The notes beneath the pieces were generated by a model. The model had not been told where the DNA came from and made no database searches. It saw only the letters and a program-made list of their open reading frames with translations. Both the position numbers and the translations under genes were made by a program. A DNA stretch of 64,000 bases from Eudromia elegans. Lineage: Eukaryota; Chordata; Aves; Tinamiformes; Tinamidae. Numbering within the stretch: the stretch's first letter is position 1; each line of letters opens with the position of its first letter. Where the stretch lies: positions 186,001-250,000 of the forward strand of contig PTEX01000004.1 in the NCBI GenBank assembly GCA_003342815.1, given 5' to 3'. This document shows, in pieces, positions 1 to 14,100 of this stretch.

Positions 1-3000
1 TCTCAGCTAAAGAGAACAACCTTGCAAAGTTCTGCCTATTATGATCAGTACTGCACAGTTACCCTTGTAAAATTTAGCTTTCACTCAGTAATAGGCTAAT
101 ATAGTTAACGTAGAGTTATCCAAGTGAGTAAGAGCAGTTCAAAATGCTGCACAGGATGATACTGTTAGCAGGCTAGACTTTTCCAACAGCATCTTCTCAA
201 ATCTGAATTCCTAGATGTGTGTCCTCTCTAGTGTAGGACATAGAAATGTTAATGTTTTACATGCAATAAAAGATTTTGTCGGTGACGGGAATAATTCTTA
301 AAGTTTGACAGCTTCAGTAATTACTTTTAAATAGATGTGTTACTTCTTTTTAGGCACCTGTTTGAAGGAAATGTAGCTAAAACTAGTTACCTTTACAATG
401 TATTCCTTTAGTTATTCTTAAAACAGCTCCATAGACTAGACGAATTCGTCAGAGATGTTTCAGGGCTAAGTGCGGAAGTGAGCAGGGACAAACTGCTGTC
501 AAATGCAGAAAGTGCAGCATGCATCTCTGTGTAATGTGTTGATTATTGAAATCCGAAATGCTGAAATCTGGATGTTATAATAATAACTACAAAGAGGTGC
601 AGTATCTGTACCCTTGAAACTCTGGAGGAATGTGGGAAACGTAAGCCCCCAAAGGCATGTGGTGTTTCTTAAAATAGCTTGTTGGTTGCTTCGTGGATTT
701 TTCTGTGTGTGTGTGTAGCAGTCTTCACTGTGCTTAGGATTTTCTTTTACAAGATGCACAGAGAGAGAGAGACACAATCATTTCCTTATGTCCCTGGAGG
801 GAGAATTACTAGATCTCAAACCGTTTCTGTGTGTTTGCGGTTGTATCTAATAAATTAGGAATTTTAATTGTTGTCTTTCATCTATAGTAAGTGTTTGGAA
901 CAGTGTTTATTGAAGAGCAATTTGAGTATGTTTGCTCTTAAGAGGGCTTAGAGTTTACAATAGCATGCACTTTATGAAGTAAGCACTTTAATATAAACCA
1001 AATGAAAGCATGATTATTTTAATGGTAATCTTTTAAGTTTGTGTAGAACAGTGAGTGAATTTACTGCTGGAATTTCTCTTAAATTTTGTTACAGATCACT
1101 CAGTAATCTAAACATGCAGTTAAATCTGTAGGTCTAGTGCAATAAAGCTGAAGTGATTGGTTAGTCCAGAAAGCTACTACATGAAAGAATTAAGAGAAAA
1201 CTACTTAAATTTGGAGATGGAGATGGTATGCTCGTATAATTCTGGGAACCATTCAACAAGCATTTTGAAGAGACAAATTGTGAAAAAGCGTAAAAAAGGA
1301 GATGTGCAAAGGGTTTGGTTTTAGTTGTTTGGAGTGGGAGGTTACTGACATTTACACTGATGAGAAGGAATTTTCTTACATTTTCATTGCCTTATCTGAC
1401 TGACTGCAAAAATTGGTCAGAAGACTTAGCTCACCAAGGATCTCATCTCTACACTTTTTAAGTAATTACATTCTCAAGTTCAGGTTTTGAATGAGAAAGC
1501 AGTGTATGAAAATGATTTTGTCATTCAACTTGAGAATTTTAGGGGTCTATATAAACAACTTGAGCATCATATAAGCAATAGCTACATCCAGCACTTTGCA
1601 TGTATCTAAGATGGTGTTCTCTGTTCCCTTTCAAGGGCTAGGGCTTAAGGCTGTTCTGTGCAATTGAACTTTGCATTTGCAAGTAGCAATTTGCAGTATT
1701 TTCAAAATTCCGCCATAGATGCCTCTTGAAAAAGGCCTTGTTGCTCTCACTCATGGAAGGAGTTGCATCCATTTGAGCTGGATATTTAATAAGAATGTAT
1801 GCAACTAGACAAGACAATTTTTCTGAGTTTTGTATAAAAATATATGGGTAAGATGGCAAAGAGGAAGGAGGAGAAGGGCAGATGTTGTTCCACTATAAAT
1901 GTGCAGATACTTCCTTCTGACTTTTCTCTTTTCCCTCCTCATACAATCATAACTGCTTTGGGTATTGTGATAGTATATGGCTAGAATGCTGTCCAAAATT
2001 TCTGACCCATTGAGTGATAAAAGTGAACTCTAGCTCTTACTGAGAATGGTTCTCTTGCTAAATCATTGCTGTGCTCAGTGTTTTCTTTTTTTCCTCTTTA
2101 TTTATTTATTTTATTTCCCTTATTGCACAGGAAAAAGAAAATGTCCTCAAGCAGACTGTTAGCTCTACAATCTGCTTGCTGTATCTGGTGATTAATGTTT
2201 TGTCATTGACTCTATTCTTTGATGAAACTTCATAAATACCTTTTTAAATACACCTCACAAAATTGACTGATCCTGGAAAGATGAGGAGGTAGCTGCTGGT
2301 TGAACTTCTTAGAGCCTGTTTGTATAAAGCTGGTTTTAATAGTGAAGTAGAGCAAAATGATGATTCAGGGAGCAGATGCAGATACACAGGCAGTGTGTCC
2401 CACTGACTTAAGAGGAAGAACTTGAGTGCCTGAAGTTAAGCATATTTATATACATAATACGCTCTTGACTCCTCGACAGTGTTAATACTATAGGTTGAGT
2501 AGCGTTTTGGTGCTAGGTGCATTGTCTGAACTTTATGAAATTTGTTGGTTACAGGAATAGTATGACTTCCAAGAGCTTGATGTTCATATTGAAATCATAT
2601 TTGAACTAAGAATCCAGTTCTTCATGTTCCTAGATCCTTCTAGGGTTGTTAAATGGAGCATCTATTTACATATGCTGTGACTGACTTAAGCAGCAGAATA
2701 ATCCTCTTACTGGAGCCTGCCATTTCTAATTTTCTTACTACACAGAGCTAAAAAAAACGATTCTCAAGAGTAGTCTGCTTTTGAAATGCCTGTATTGGTG
2801 CGGTTAATGCTCTGCTTAAGCTTAAATGCACAAGCATATAATACTTATTTTGAAAGAGAAAGGCTTCTGAAAGTAATCTGGTGTGTTTTACTTCTTTTGG
2901 AGAAGCTGAGTTTTGAAAACCATGTTTACATCAGCTATGCTCGAGTAAGACAAACTTGTCCTGCTACTTCAGGTTGGAAAATTTGTGCAGAGGAGAGTAA

Positions 3001-5085
3001 CAAGACAATAAATTCTGCCATTTCAGCCACCTGATTTGGAGCAATACATTTTAATGTTGAAAAAGTGGCTAACCAATGGAACTGTAAAATGAAGAAAAAA
3101 TAGGGTGTTCTAGCACACTGCTTGCTAGAATATTGAGGTGCTGATTTTCTGCGCAGAGTTCTTGGAGGAAAAAACACATTTGAGAATACCCCATCACGGA
3201 ATCTTTGTGGGTTTTGATTGCTAAGGACTTAGTGTACTAAGGAACCAGCAGTAGACAGAGTACCCTGTTTCCGGATTTCCAGATCGCTTCTCTGCTTTGT
3301 AATACCAGTACATTTTTTTTAAGCTTTCTAGCATTTGGAAACAATGATATTTGGGTGTATGTGTGCATAGTGGCCTGTTAGTGTCGCTTAACTTTGTCCT
3401 TGGCTTATATGATGTGCTGCTACTCCATCCCTTATTCCAGAATGTACCTACTGCATATGTGTAGTATATTTAACATATCTGGAAAAAATCCACCACTTCT
3501 GGGACAAATTAAGCAACTACATAATCATAAAACAAATGTTGATGTGTATCAGATAAATTTATTCAGTCCTAAAAATGCCAGTCCAGTCACATGTGCTTTG
3601 GTGTAAGATTTTTTTTTTTTTTATGCAACAGCCCTCCTGGTGTGCAGGGTGATGTATTCAGTGCCTTTGAGTTTACTGCTTCAGTGAGGGGCTGTGGCTG
3701 GAAGTTATGGACTAGGGGGAGGGATTTGACAGTTAAAAGAAGGTTGCAGCTACTTTCAGATTACTTTAAGAAGAGTCTACAGTCAGCCTAAAAAACAGTC
3801 ATTGTCTGTGAAATATACATGGTTTCCAGTCTATCAAACTCTCTGCTGGTTAACAACTCTTACCTTGCAATTAGGTAGCACAGATATTTAAACAAGGAAG
3901 CCTTTGAGGTTCATACACCATGCAGACATCCAAGCTGTGATATCTGTTTGAAAAGTGTCAAATATGTATTGTACACTTATCCTGTGGACCTATAGACTCA
4001 AACTTTATGCGTAAACAAGACTTAGTGTTTATGTTCTTTTCAAATTGTTTCTGAATGTTGAAATTCCCTGTGTCAATTACAGTTTAGGCATGAAGTCAGC
4101 CTAATGAAATAAAGATGAATGTGCAGTTTTTTCTCTGAAGAATTTATAATATAAGAACAGAAGTACTGACTGAAAGCAAAAGTCTTCAGTAGTCTCTGTA
4201 AGCAGATGTGCCCCAGTTCTGAGTCTTCAACAGTTTTCATCCTTTGTACTTCCTGAGCTAGATTTGTTTTTTGTTCAGTTAGCAAACATTAAAGGTATTT
4301 TTTAAATGTATTTGTGTAGTATCCTTTTGAACCTTTATCAATCTGTGACATAATTTGTGAACATGCAAGGATTTTTGCATGTCGAACAGTTATGCTTGTT
4401 AGTAAGAAAAATTGCTGAATAGAAAACTCTTCTGTGTTTACAATTCAACTTCATGGCTTGACAGCTCTTTTCTCACGGCTGTATCATAAAAGATAGCGAA
4501 CAGTCCATTCCCTTTTCACCTTCTTATAGCCATTCTAAGCTACCATACAGTTTAGACACATTCTCATAGTTAACTTCAGCTGTGTGTGAGGAATGACTTT
4601 TCATATCTTTTGATTTTTTTTTTTTGTGAAATTAGGAAACCAAAAATACATGTGCTATTTAATGCTATTATATAGGTACTTTACATAGAGCATAATGAAT
4701 GTTCTCTGTTTCATTCTCTATTCTTTTCCTGGTGTTGCTGAATGCTTGGTTTGCTGCTTTGATGTGGCAAGTACTGAGCTAACATTATGACCGAGCTGTT
4801 GCAATTCAGGGTCTTGCCCCTGGGTGGTAGCAAAGGCATCGGAGCTCATTTTGTGAAGTTATTGCCAGTCCACTATAGAAGCACAATTACAAAGAGTTGT
4901 CATTTTTTTTCTTTTAATAAATTACTTATTTATACTTTCCTTCTAGAAATCGTAGTCACTCAGAAGCATGCATTCTATCCGTATGCAGTTTTCAGATATT
5001 GTTAAAGATAAAATCCATCATTTTGATATTACAGTGTTAAATTTCTTTCTAAATAAATAGCACTGACTAGCTATTTCTCTTATAG
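1..5085 (+). other. GTF2A1: GTF2A1 intron 1 (3' part)
   Basis: No coding exon was recognised here. The sequence is AT-rich with short runs such as (GT)n near 708-720, (GA)n near 761-774, and poly-T tracts near 3608-3621 and 4613-4625. It ends in the pyrimidine-rich tract and TATAG acceptor of exon 2. The open frames in it are short and look like chance. The start codon exon of GTF2A1 must lie to the left of position 1. Confidence 0.7.
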
Positions 5086-5187
5086 CCTAAATTGTATAGG
5101 TCTGTAATTGAAGATGTCATCAATGATGTCAGAGAAGTTTTTCTGGATGAAGGAGTGGATGAGCAAGTTCTTATGGAACTCAAAACA
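5086..5187 (+). CDS. GTF2A1: GTF2A1 coding exon 2
   Basis: This exon has 34 codons, phase 0 at both ends, reading PKLYRSVIEDVINDV and then a Glu/Val/Phe stretch up to MELKT. It forms the start of the N-terminal helical region through which TFIIA-alpha packs against the beta and gamma chains. Acceptor TATAG precedes it and donor GTAAGT follows at 5188. It differs from the human sequence as I remember it by only a few conservative changes. Confidence 0.96.
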
Positions 5188-8100
5188 GTAAGTTGTAACT
5201 TTTTTTTTTGTTTTTAATAGACTGATGCACTGAGTGATTGGATCCTGCTTACCATTGTACACAGTAAAAATTGTAATTTTTAGTTAGCTTAGTAGTCTAT
5301 TAATCTTCATATGTGTAGCCCCATATCTTTCAGATTAAAATTCCATATGCAGTTAGCTGTTTATCTTTGGTTATTTGACACTTTAAATTTGATAAAAACT
5401 CATGATAGGCATCAGAATTCCCTGTGTTATCATTTTAGTTGCACATTTTATTTATGTCTTAACCAAAAATGATTTTTATTGTTCTTTGCCTGTGTATAAG
5501 CTGTTGTGCAAATCGAAAATTGTATACTGTGCACGTCATTTTTTCTGTAAACTCTATTTAGAGTATTCACTGTATTTTTAATGAGCTAGAGCTGATATAA
5601 GGAAGCCAAAAGTAAGGCAGGTTGATCTTGGTTCTAATGCCCATCTCATATGGGCTTCTTTAAATGCTTTTTGAGCAAAGAGGCCCTTGACTAGGAGAAA
5701 AAAAAGTGTAGCAGACAATGAGGAAATAAAGTAAAAGCGGGAAAGTAGATACCGGACCAGTTCAACTGTTGAACAAACAGTCCTTCAGTAAGTGAGAATC
5801 CTGCACTCAGTGCATAATACTAAAAATTGAGTGGTGTATGACAGAAATATCGAGTATTCGCTATAAAGAAACAGGTCAAGATCTCATTTAACCCCTCCAA
5901 ATCATGAGCTAGTTTGATGGGGGTGGGTGGAGAAAGAAATGGTGGAAACCGTAAGAAAAGTATCTCAATGTTTATGTCATAATTTTAGGATTTAGGAAAA
6001 AATTAAATGAGGAAAGATACAAGAAAGATGAAAAAGTATTGAAGAGAAATGATGAGGAAGCCTTAAGCAGGATTTGAGATCAAGGATCTTGGGTGCCTGC
6101 AGTCTTTTTGACTGCATATATTATGGAATACTTAATTGTCTTTTTTGCTGTGGTTGTGGCTCTTTTAGGAGGGGCCCTGTCAGCTAAAGTCAAGGAATTG
6201 AAAGATTGGAGACATTGAAATTGATACTGATGTGGTAGAAATTGTGTAAAGGCTTGGACTTTATTGTAAGGATTACTGGTAGTCTCTGTTACAGTGTATT
6301 ATCATGGAAAAAATCTTCAAGCATCTTATATTTAGTAGTTTTAGGAAGAAATTGCTTAGGGGATGGCTGTAAAGAGGAAATTTTTTTTTTCTGGTTAAAA
6401 AAGTTCAAAAAATGAAGATAGAGTAGTAGAAACTAGAAAGTAGATTTAAAGTTGGCAGTTAATTTCTGTTTGTGCTTCTGTTAAGATTGTAATGATTCTT
6501 CCCTTAATGAAGGAAAGAATGGTGATTGAAGTTTAAGCTTGGAGTGTCTATTCTTATGGGATGTTTAGTTCCTCTTCTTAAAACTAACCTCCCTGGAGCT
6601 AAATCTTCAGCCCATGCATGCCAAAAGGCTTTTTGGTTAAATTTGCTGAACAAGATAAATGGTAAAAATGTTCCATTCCAAACATCTGTGTTTATGTCAT
6701 TGCACATCTGAGTGAACAAAAATAGTACACGGATTTCTCTTTCCTTTTTCAAACTAGCTGTGGGAGAACAAGTTGATGCAATCCAAGGCTGTAGATGGCT
6801 TCCACTCAGAAGAGCAGCAGCTTCTGCTGCAGGTGCAACAGCAGCAGCAGCAACAGCAGCAGCAACAGCATCACCACCACCACCATCATACACAACCTCA
6901 GCCACAGCAGACTGTGCAGCAGCAGTCTCAGCCCCAACAGGTCCTTATTCCAGCATCCCAGCAAGGTCAGGATCATTCACTAACAAGTCTGGGGCAAGGT
7001 GCTTAATTGAGACCAGATTCTTTGCATGTTAGTCATGCAGGGGAGGATGTTTATCTCATGGTTAATTTTGTGTCTTTATGTCAAGCTTTTTCTGCTTGCC
7101 CTTGCTTTATAGATCGAGATAACTGTCTTCTATATATTAAAAAAAAAAAGGGCACGGGTATAAAAAATATGTATGATTGTGTCAGTTGCATTCTGCAGAA
7201 GATGTTGGAAAAGCAGAATCCTTTTCTTGGTCTTCTACTACTGAGTAACATAAGTTTTTCAATATAGACTTTCAAATTGTGGCAAAAAATGTGTTAGCAA
7301 CTTCAGAGTTTCAAGCTCCACTATACAAGGGGAGGTGATTAACTTTTTTATAACAGTTTGAATGTATGTAGAAAATATTTTTCGTGTTAGAACATGTTCT
7401 AGGTGAGAAGCATAAAGGCTATTTTTCTTGTGGTCTGAATGCACATTGTGTAGGTGTGAGAGGGGTTTAAGGTATGTTTTAGTTACGTTTAATTTATGTA
7501 ATTGTTGTCCTGTGTATTCTCTACCGGTAATTTGAGGGGAAATAGTGTTTTCACCTGTTGTAATTTCCATTCAAAAATCAGATAAATACGACTGTATTTT
7601 ACTGGATCTGTTTACTATGTAAACAAACCTGACACTCATGTCATGGTTGATTTGAGGAGAGAGTTTTTGTGCACTGTTCTAATTCCGGTTGAAACAAAAC
7701 AAAAAGAAACCTCGTATCTGCTGTCAGTCAGATGTTGAGCCTTCTGTCAGACATACAGAGCAACACCTCTGTTGCAGTAGGTATAAAAGATAATTGTGAG
7801 GTGCATTTTATCTATTTACTTTCCCCTGCACCACTCAAAAGAGTCTGTTCAAAATAGAGAACTACTGATACCGTGCAGAATTACTATAGTGCTTCAGTAT
7901 AATCTTCAGTGTAACAGTAACCGAGTGTTGAGTTTTTTATTTTTCTTTTCATAATATTCTATGTGCTGGGACATAAAATCAATTTGGGCTGCTAAGATAA
8001 AATTCTTTTTGAGATAGACCTGTAAATGCTCATACGTCTCTGTGAGCATTGCAGCTCAGTCTGGGCATCCTGGAGAGTCCGTCTGCTCTCCTGCTGCAGA

Positions 8101-11100
8101 CCCCTAGTGGCTAGTTAGCTGGGTAGCTCAGACTCTACTGACTAATTTTCTCTGCAGTAGTATGGAGTCCCTGTCCTACCATCTGGGTCTTCCTTTGGAG
8201 GATACTTACAGTATTAATACATTTTAAACTGACTTGTTGCTACTGTGTGTTGTTTAAGATCAAATGATACTGGATGCTAAGTGAATTTGGGTACTGAAGC
8301 ACTGTATTGCATCACAGATTGATGCAATTTTACAAGTTGCCTGACTTACTGTGTGGGGGATATGGAGCAGTCAAGGAGAGAGTTGAATGGGTTAGCAGAG
8401 CAGTTTCTTTGGCTGGAGACATGGTCTGGTTCTGCAAAGAGATTGGCTGGGCTGGTGTCTGCAGGGCTATGTGTGGTCCTGGCAGACAGTCACAGCGTTT
8501 TCTTGGTCTCTTTCCACTCCCTCGGTTTCTCTAAAAGTTGGGGACCATGGTGCAGGGTTGTGGGGTGTCCCTCACTTAGAGCCTTTTCCAGAAGTCTTGG
8601 TTACCCACAGTGTTTGTAATGTCTTTAGTTACAGGCTTGAATATAGAATACCTGTTTGATGATTAGTCTTTTCAAATGGCACCATTTTCTTTCAGTTTGC
8701 TATCCCCAGATTTAGCACTCAGCTTGCAAGTTTTATATACTTAGGGATGTGATTTTGCACTTGAGGAACAACAAGATTTTTGCATAGTTTTGCTATCTAT
8801 TTCCTTTAGCACACCAAGATATTCAGTTTTGGCAGGTGCTTGTGCATATTTCATCTACCCCTACTACTACAACAAAAACCTGGTGAAGTTCACGAGCTTA
8901 AGCTAACAGCTGTACTATAGCATAGCTGTGTGTTAGACGCCTAACTCCTGCTGGCTATTACACTTTAATTAATGTCCTCTTCCTCTCACCACAGTCCTTG
9001 CATAAGTCTGAGTTAATCGCTGCTAGCTGATGTTTTTGGAGAACTCAAATGCATTGCCAGATTTATCAAAGATTTAATATAATGCTCTTTATTTCAGAAA
9101 TGTATTTTAAATCTTGTTTTAGATAAAGTCAGAATAGATAACAAAAACAATTGAAATAAGTCTCTAAGGTGAAAATAGCCATATCCCACCTAAGAGTTGC
9201 TGTTATATATTGTCTTGAGAGTAAAACTTCATAAGCTCAGACCCTGCTCAGTAGCCTTTTTGGTTATAAAGCTCAGCTGATTTTTGTCTCATGTCCTTTG
9301 TTATCATTCTGTCTTGGATGTTATTTTGGATGGACAGACTGCATAGTTTCCATACAATGCTATTTTTTGTTTGTTTCTAGCACCTCAGCAGCAGGTTATT
9401 GTGCCAGATTCCAAGCTGATACCACATATGAATGCGTCGGGCATGGTAAGAAAAGCAGAAAACTATGCTTGCATACTCTGTCATTATGTAAGTTGTTTTA
9501 ATTGACTAACATAAATCTGTTATTAGTCATCCAATGCTTAAAGGTAAATTGGGAAACATTGGTTAAGATAGCTGTCAAATTACTGAAGTTTTCTACAGTG
9601 CTGACAATTCAAGATCAGTTGTAATAATTCTGTAATAATCACAGGAATTAGAGCCTGGTCTTTTAGTCAAATTTGCAGAATTTGTCTTCAGAGTTTTTTT
9701 TTTTTATTATTATTATTATCTTTCTTTAAAAGTCATGGTCTTAAGCTTAGGAAAAAAGAGAACTCTATTGCCAATCTGTGGAAATAAAAACTAAAGCAAT
9801 TTAAATATGTATATTAAAACATTATTCATTAAATTCTTACTATTTTAATGGTAAAAACACTTCTAAAGTTTCAGAGTTAGTCAAATCTGCAATAGTTTTC
9901 TTTGCCATTCACTTCTCCATTACCTGCTGGAATGGCTGTTGATCTTACTGTAGAAAAGAACCCTAACTTCATTAACCAAATAGCATCATTTGTCTGAAGG
10001 CCTAGGGCATATTAATATCTACTTTTACTTTTCCTGTTCTTTGTGACCATTTCTATGGAATTAATAATTTGTCTATTCCAGCAGTTACATTTTTTTCTTT
10101 CCTGCCCACCATCTTTTCACATTGTTAGATCTTATTAGTATCGAAAAAATTAATATGTTGAGCTTTAAAACCTGCTGCAGTCAAAATGCAACAGAAGTGG
10201 ATGCTATGGAAGACTATCAGTTCAGTAAATATTCAGTTAGAGAATCAGTTTGGAAATACTGTGTGCTTTCTAATAAACATCTACCTTGGTATCGAAGAAT
10301 GGATCAGATGAGTCTTGAGTATTTTGGAAGGCAGGGGATAATGAGAATGTATGCATCTGCCCTTGTCCGGGACGTGAGGATGCAGAAGAACAGTTTGTAA
10401 CTTCGGTCAGTGTTCATTAATTTTGGAGGTTGTAATTCTTACATTAGATGATAAGGAGAGACTGTGTTTCTTAAAGCAGGAAATAGACATTTAACCCAGT
10501 GATAAAGTTTAAATTCTTTTAGTAGAGGAGAATAATCTGCCTTAGTGGAGAAGGAGGGGTTCTTCAGAATTTAAATGTTATTAGACCCTTGAAGTAAATA
10601 GGCCTCTGGAGAAGTCCATCTTCCTCTGTGATGTAAGGACTTAATGCAATTTTTGTGACTGAATGTAGACTTAACTGTTATTACATGTGCAAGCAGGGCA
10701 CCTGAACATGTTCATAGCTAAAGTACCTTGTGTGTCTTCAGGTGATTTGTGTTGGCCCATACCTTAAGATAACCTAGAAATAATAGAAGTAAAACTGTCA
10801 TATGTGCAGTTCAATATTGGACCTTATTAATAAAGTCAGCAGAGGTGACAGAAGAGAACAAAATCTATTGATACTTAGTGATTGTTGTTTCTATTTTTTC
10901 CTATTAAGGAAGAAGATACAAAAATTATTTTCTATGTATAATGCAGTTATTTAACGACCATCTGTTAATAGATGCATAAACTTATTTGCAAATATTGTAA
11001 GTAGGTATAAAAGGGTAAATATTTAACTTTCAGGTAGTATTCCGAGATGTGAAACCCTAACAGTAACGTTTTCAGTTAAAAACATTTTTTCCTGTGTTTC

Positions 11101-14100
11101 AGAGTGCTGCAGCCACTGCAGCGACTTTGGCTCTCCCTGCTGGCGTTACTCCTGTTCAGCAGATTCTTACAAATTCAGGTAATTATGTCATCAGTGAAGC
11201 CAATCACAAGTCTTGAGGCTGACCGTGCTTGGGAGAGAGAGACGTTCCAAGGCCCCCTTGCCGTTTATGCAGCTCATGTGCTTTGTCTTGTCATTGCTCA
11301 TTCAATAGTGTATTACAGTGTTTTTGCATTTCAGAAGCAGGACCTAGAAATCAACCCTTACAAAGTAGTGTCATCCTCACTTCACTAGATGCCTAGTCCT
11401 TTTTGCTCACAGACTGGTTAGATTTTCAAATCTCGCCATTTTCACCTAGCAGTGGTATGAGTTAGATTCTGTGCTATTTTTTCATGCTTTTTACCTGAAT
11501 CTAGAAATTGCAAGTTTGCTACCGAGGATGGATATAAGCATGTTTAAATACTGCTGTGCTATGTGTTTGGAAAATAATGTGCCATCTTTATAAATATGTG
11601 CAATGCTTCATGTGCAGTGTTCTTGTGTTGATTTCACAAGCTTGATTCCAGATGTACTCTGGCATGGACGGTAAAGGAATATCTGGTCATTTTCTAGAGA
11701 AGGGTGATGCTCTCACCAGAATAATTTGCCCTGTCTACTCAGGATCAACTGCTGGGCTACCAATTTAGCCTTCCTACTTTAAATATTTGTATGTTTAAGG
11801 GATTTGTAGATGAAATAAAATTGAAATGCATAGCTATTTTAGGAATTTGGTCCTTTTCAATTTTAAGGAAGCACATTTATGCTTTATAGGCAAATTCCAT
11901 AGTTTATAAGTTTGACACTTTTTGTTCAGTTGCACATATCTGTTGTACGTTTTCTTACACAAGAGCATGGGGTTGCCTGAAGAACCCTATTCCCTTTTTC
12001 AGGTGTACTTTGTAGTTTCAGTAAATAGGTTTTGCATTTGCACTGTGAACGGAAGGCAGAAAAATTTTATCAGCATTTGAGAGAAATGTTTAAAGTTGAG
12101 GATTTTCTAACTTTTAGTTTGTTAACTTCTACACCTGCATCTTTCAGAATAGAAATGCAAAGAACTCATGTTGGAATGTGTCTTAGATGCCTCTTTTCAG
12201 AGTTGGTGGCCTTTTCCAAAGTTAGTGATGAGAGAGAGAAGGCAAAATAATAAAGCTATAGGGCAGTAAAGGGCAGCAGAGTTGGGATCAGAATACAGAA
12301 ATTATGGGAAAAGGAAGGAGAGATGATTAATAAGCCAAGAGATTTCAAAGGGATAACTGCATATCAATAGTGAAAAGGAAGTGATGCATGGATGCTCTGG
12401 TAATGGGGTTGTCATGTGAAACAACCTTGGAAAGATCTACTAGCACTTGTAGCAGATGGGAAATCGCATCCAAAAAAAAAAATCTGTAATTCCTGTTTAA
12501 AAATCTATTTGTTTTGTCTTCTACCTGTAAAATTTATCTTACATAAAATACTTTAGAAGTTCTTTAGAAGAAAGTTAATATTTGAAATCCTGTGCTGTTT
12601 TAAAGGATTAGTATTTAGCTTCAAGGATCCTGTAGGAATAAATTGTAACTAAATTGCACACCTTGCAATTATTTGGGTATTAATCCTATTGTCTCTGTTT
12701 CTTAAATAGCTACTAAATAGCTGCTATACCAGGTTCTAAGTAAATAGTATAATAGTATCTTTTTTTCTGGTGAAACAGAAAGTACTGTGCTTGTTTTTGG
12801 TATTCTTCCAGGAAATAAGCTTCTAAATTTAAGATTATTTAAACATTTTTTTTTTGTAGTATTAATTTGCTTATGGATTTATTTATTCCAGGCCAGATCC
12901 TCCAGGTAGTTAGAACTGCAAATGGAGCTCAGTATATCATTCAACCACAACAGCCAGTCGTTCTACAGCAGCAGGTCATACCACAAATGCAGCCTGGTAG
13001 TGTACAAGCACCTGTAATTCAACAGGTAAGGAAAGAGTTTTGAACATGTACATTTGAAGGAGAAAAATTCATTAAAATTACTTTTGGTCAAATTGAAAAA
13101 GAATGCAAAATTGACAAAGTCAGAAATGATATATGAAAGAAAGAGTTATGTTAGGAAGTGTGCATTTTAAAAATGAACAGTTTGAAAATGTCTTGAAAAT
13201 GTCTTTTTCAAATGATATGTAAGCCCATATTCTCACTGGTCTCCGTTTAAAATTGATTTTGTGCCACCTGATAAGAAATGCAGTATGTGCATAATTTTAG
13301 TCTGTGCTCTAAAATTTTTTATTAGGTAAAATAATTCTTTACCACTTAGCATTTAGAAAGAAATACTTAGAAAACCTTGTTACAAGATGGAGTTTGCATC
13401 CAGACTGCATGCAGAGTGCTGAATTTAATACTGTGATACAGTTCTGCAGTTCAGACCTGAATAATATGTAGATAATTTAAAGTCAACTGCTTTATAAGGA
13501 AGGTTTGAAAGTAATAGTTTTTTTGAATTTTTAAAAAATGTACTTAGTATGGTAGAAGTGCTAATATTTTAGAAAGGAAAATTAGATAGTAGACTTCTCT
13601 GGGTTCAGTGCTGCCAAGTGCAGGAAATTAACACCAATTAAAGAGAGAAGCTGTACTGTGTATGGAATATTTGTAACACTTGTTTCTCACCAAGACAGAT
13701 TAATGTGTATGTTAATTGTTTGCAGTGGGTATTGAGGTGAGCTATGATAGCAGCCACTGAACTTGCAATGATATTCCATCAGGTTTTGGCTCCCATCCCC
13801 GGAGGGATTCCACAGCAGACAGGAGTGATCATTCAGCCTCAGCAGATCCTGTTTACAGGAAATAAAACCCAAGTCATACCTACCACTGTGGCTGCCCCAA
13901 CCCCTGCCCAAGCACAGATACCTGCAGCTGGCCAGCAGCAACCACAGCAACAACAAGCACAGGCACAAGCACCGCTTGTGCTCCAGGTCGATGGAGCAGG
14001 GGACACATCCTCTGAAGAAGAGGAAGATGAGGAGGAAGACTATGATGATGATGAAGAGGAAGACAAAGAAAAGGATGGAGGTGAAGATGGCCAGGTTGAA

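Noticed and set aside
6504..6905. 133-codon - strand frame rich in Ala/Val
   Set aside because: A shadow of the CAG/CAC tract in GTF2A1 exon 3.
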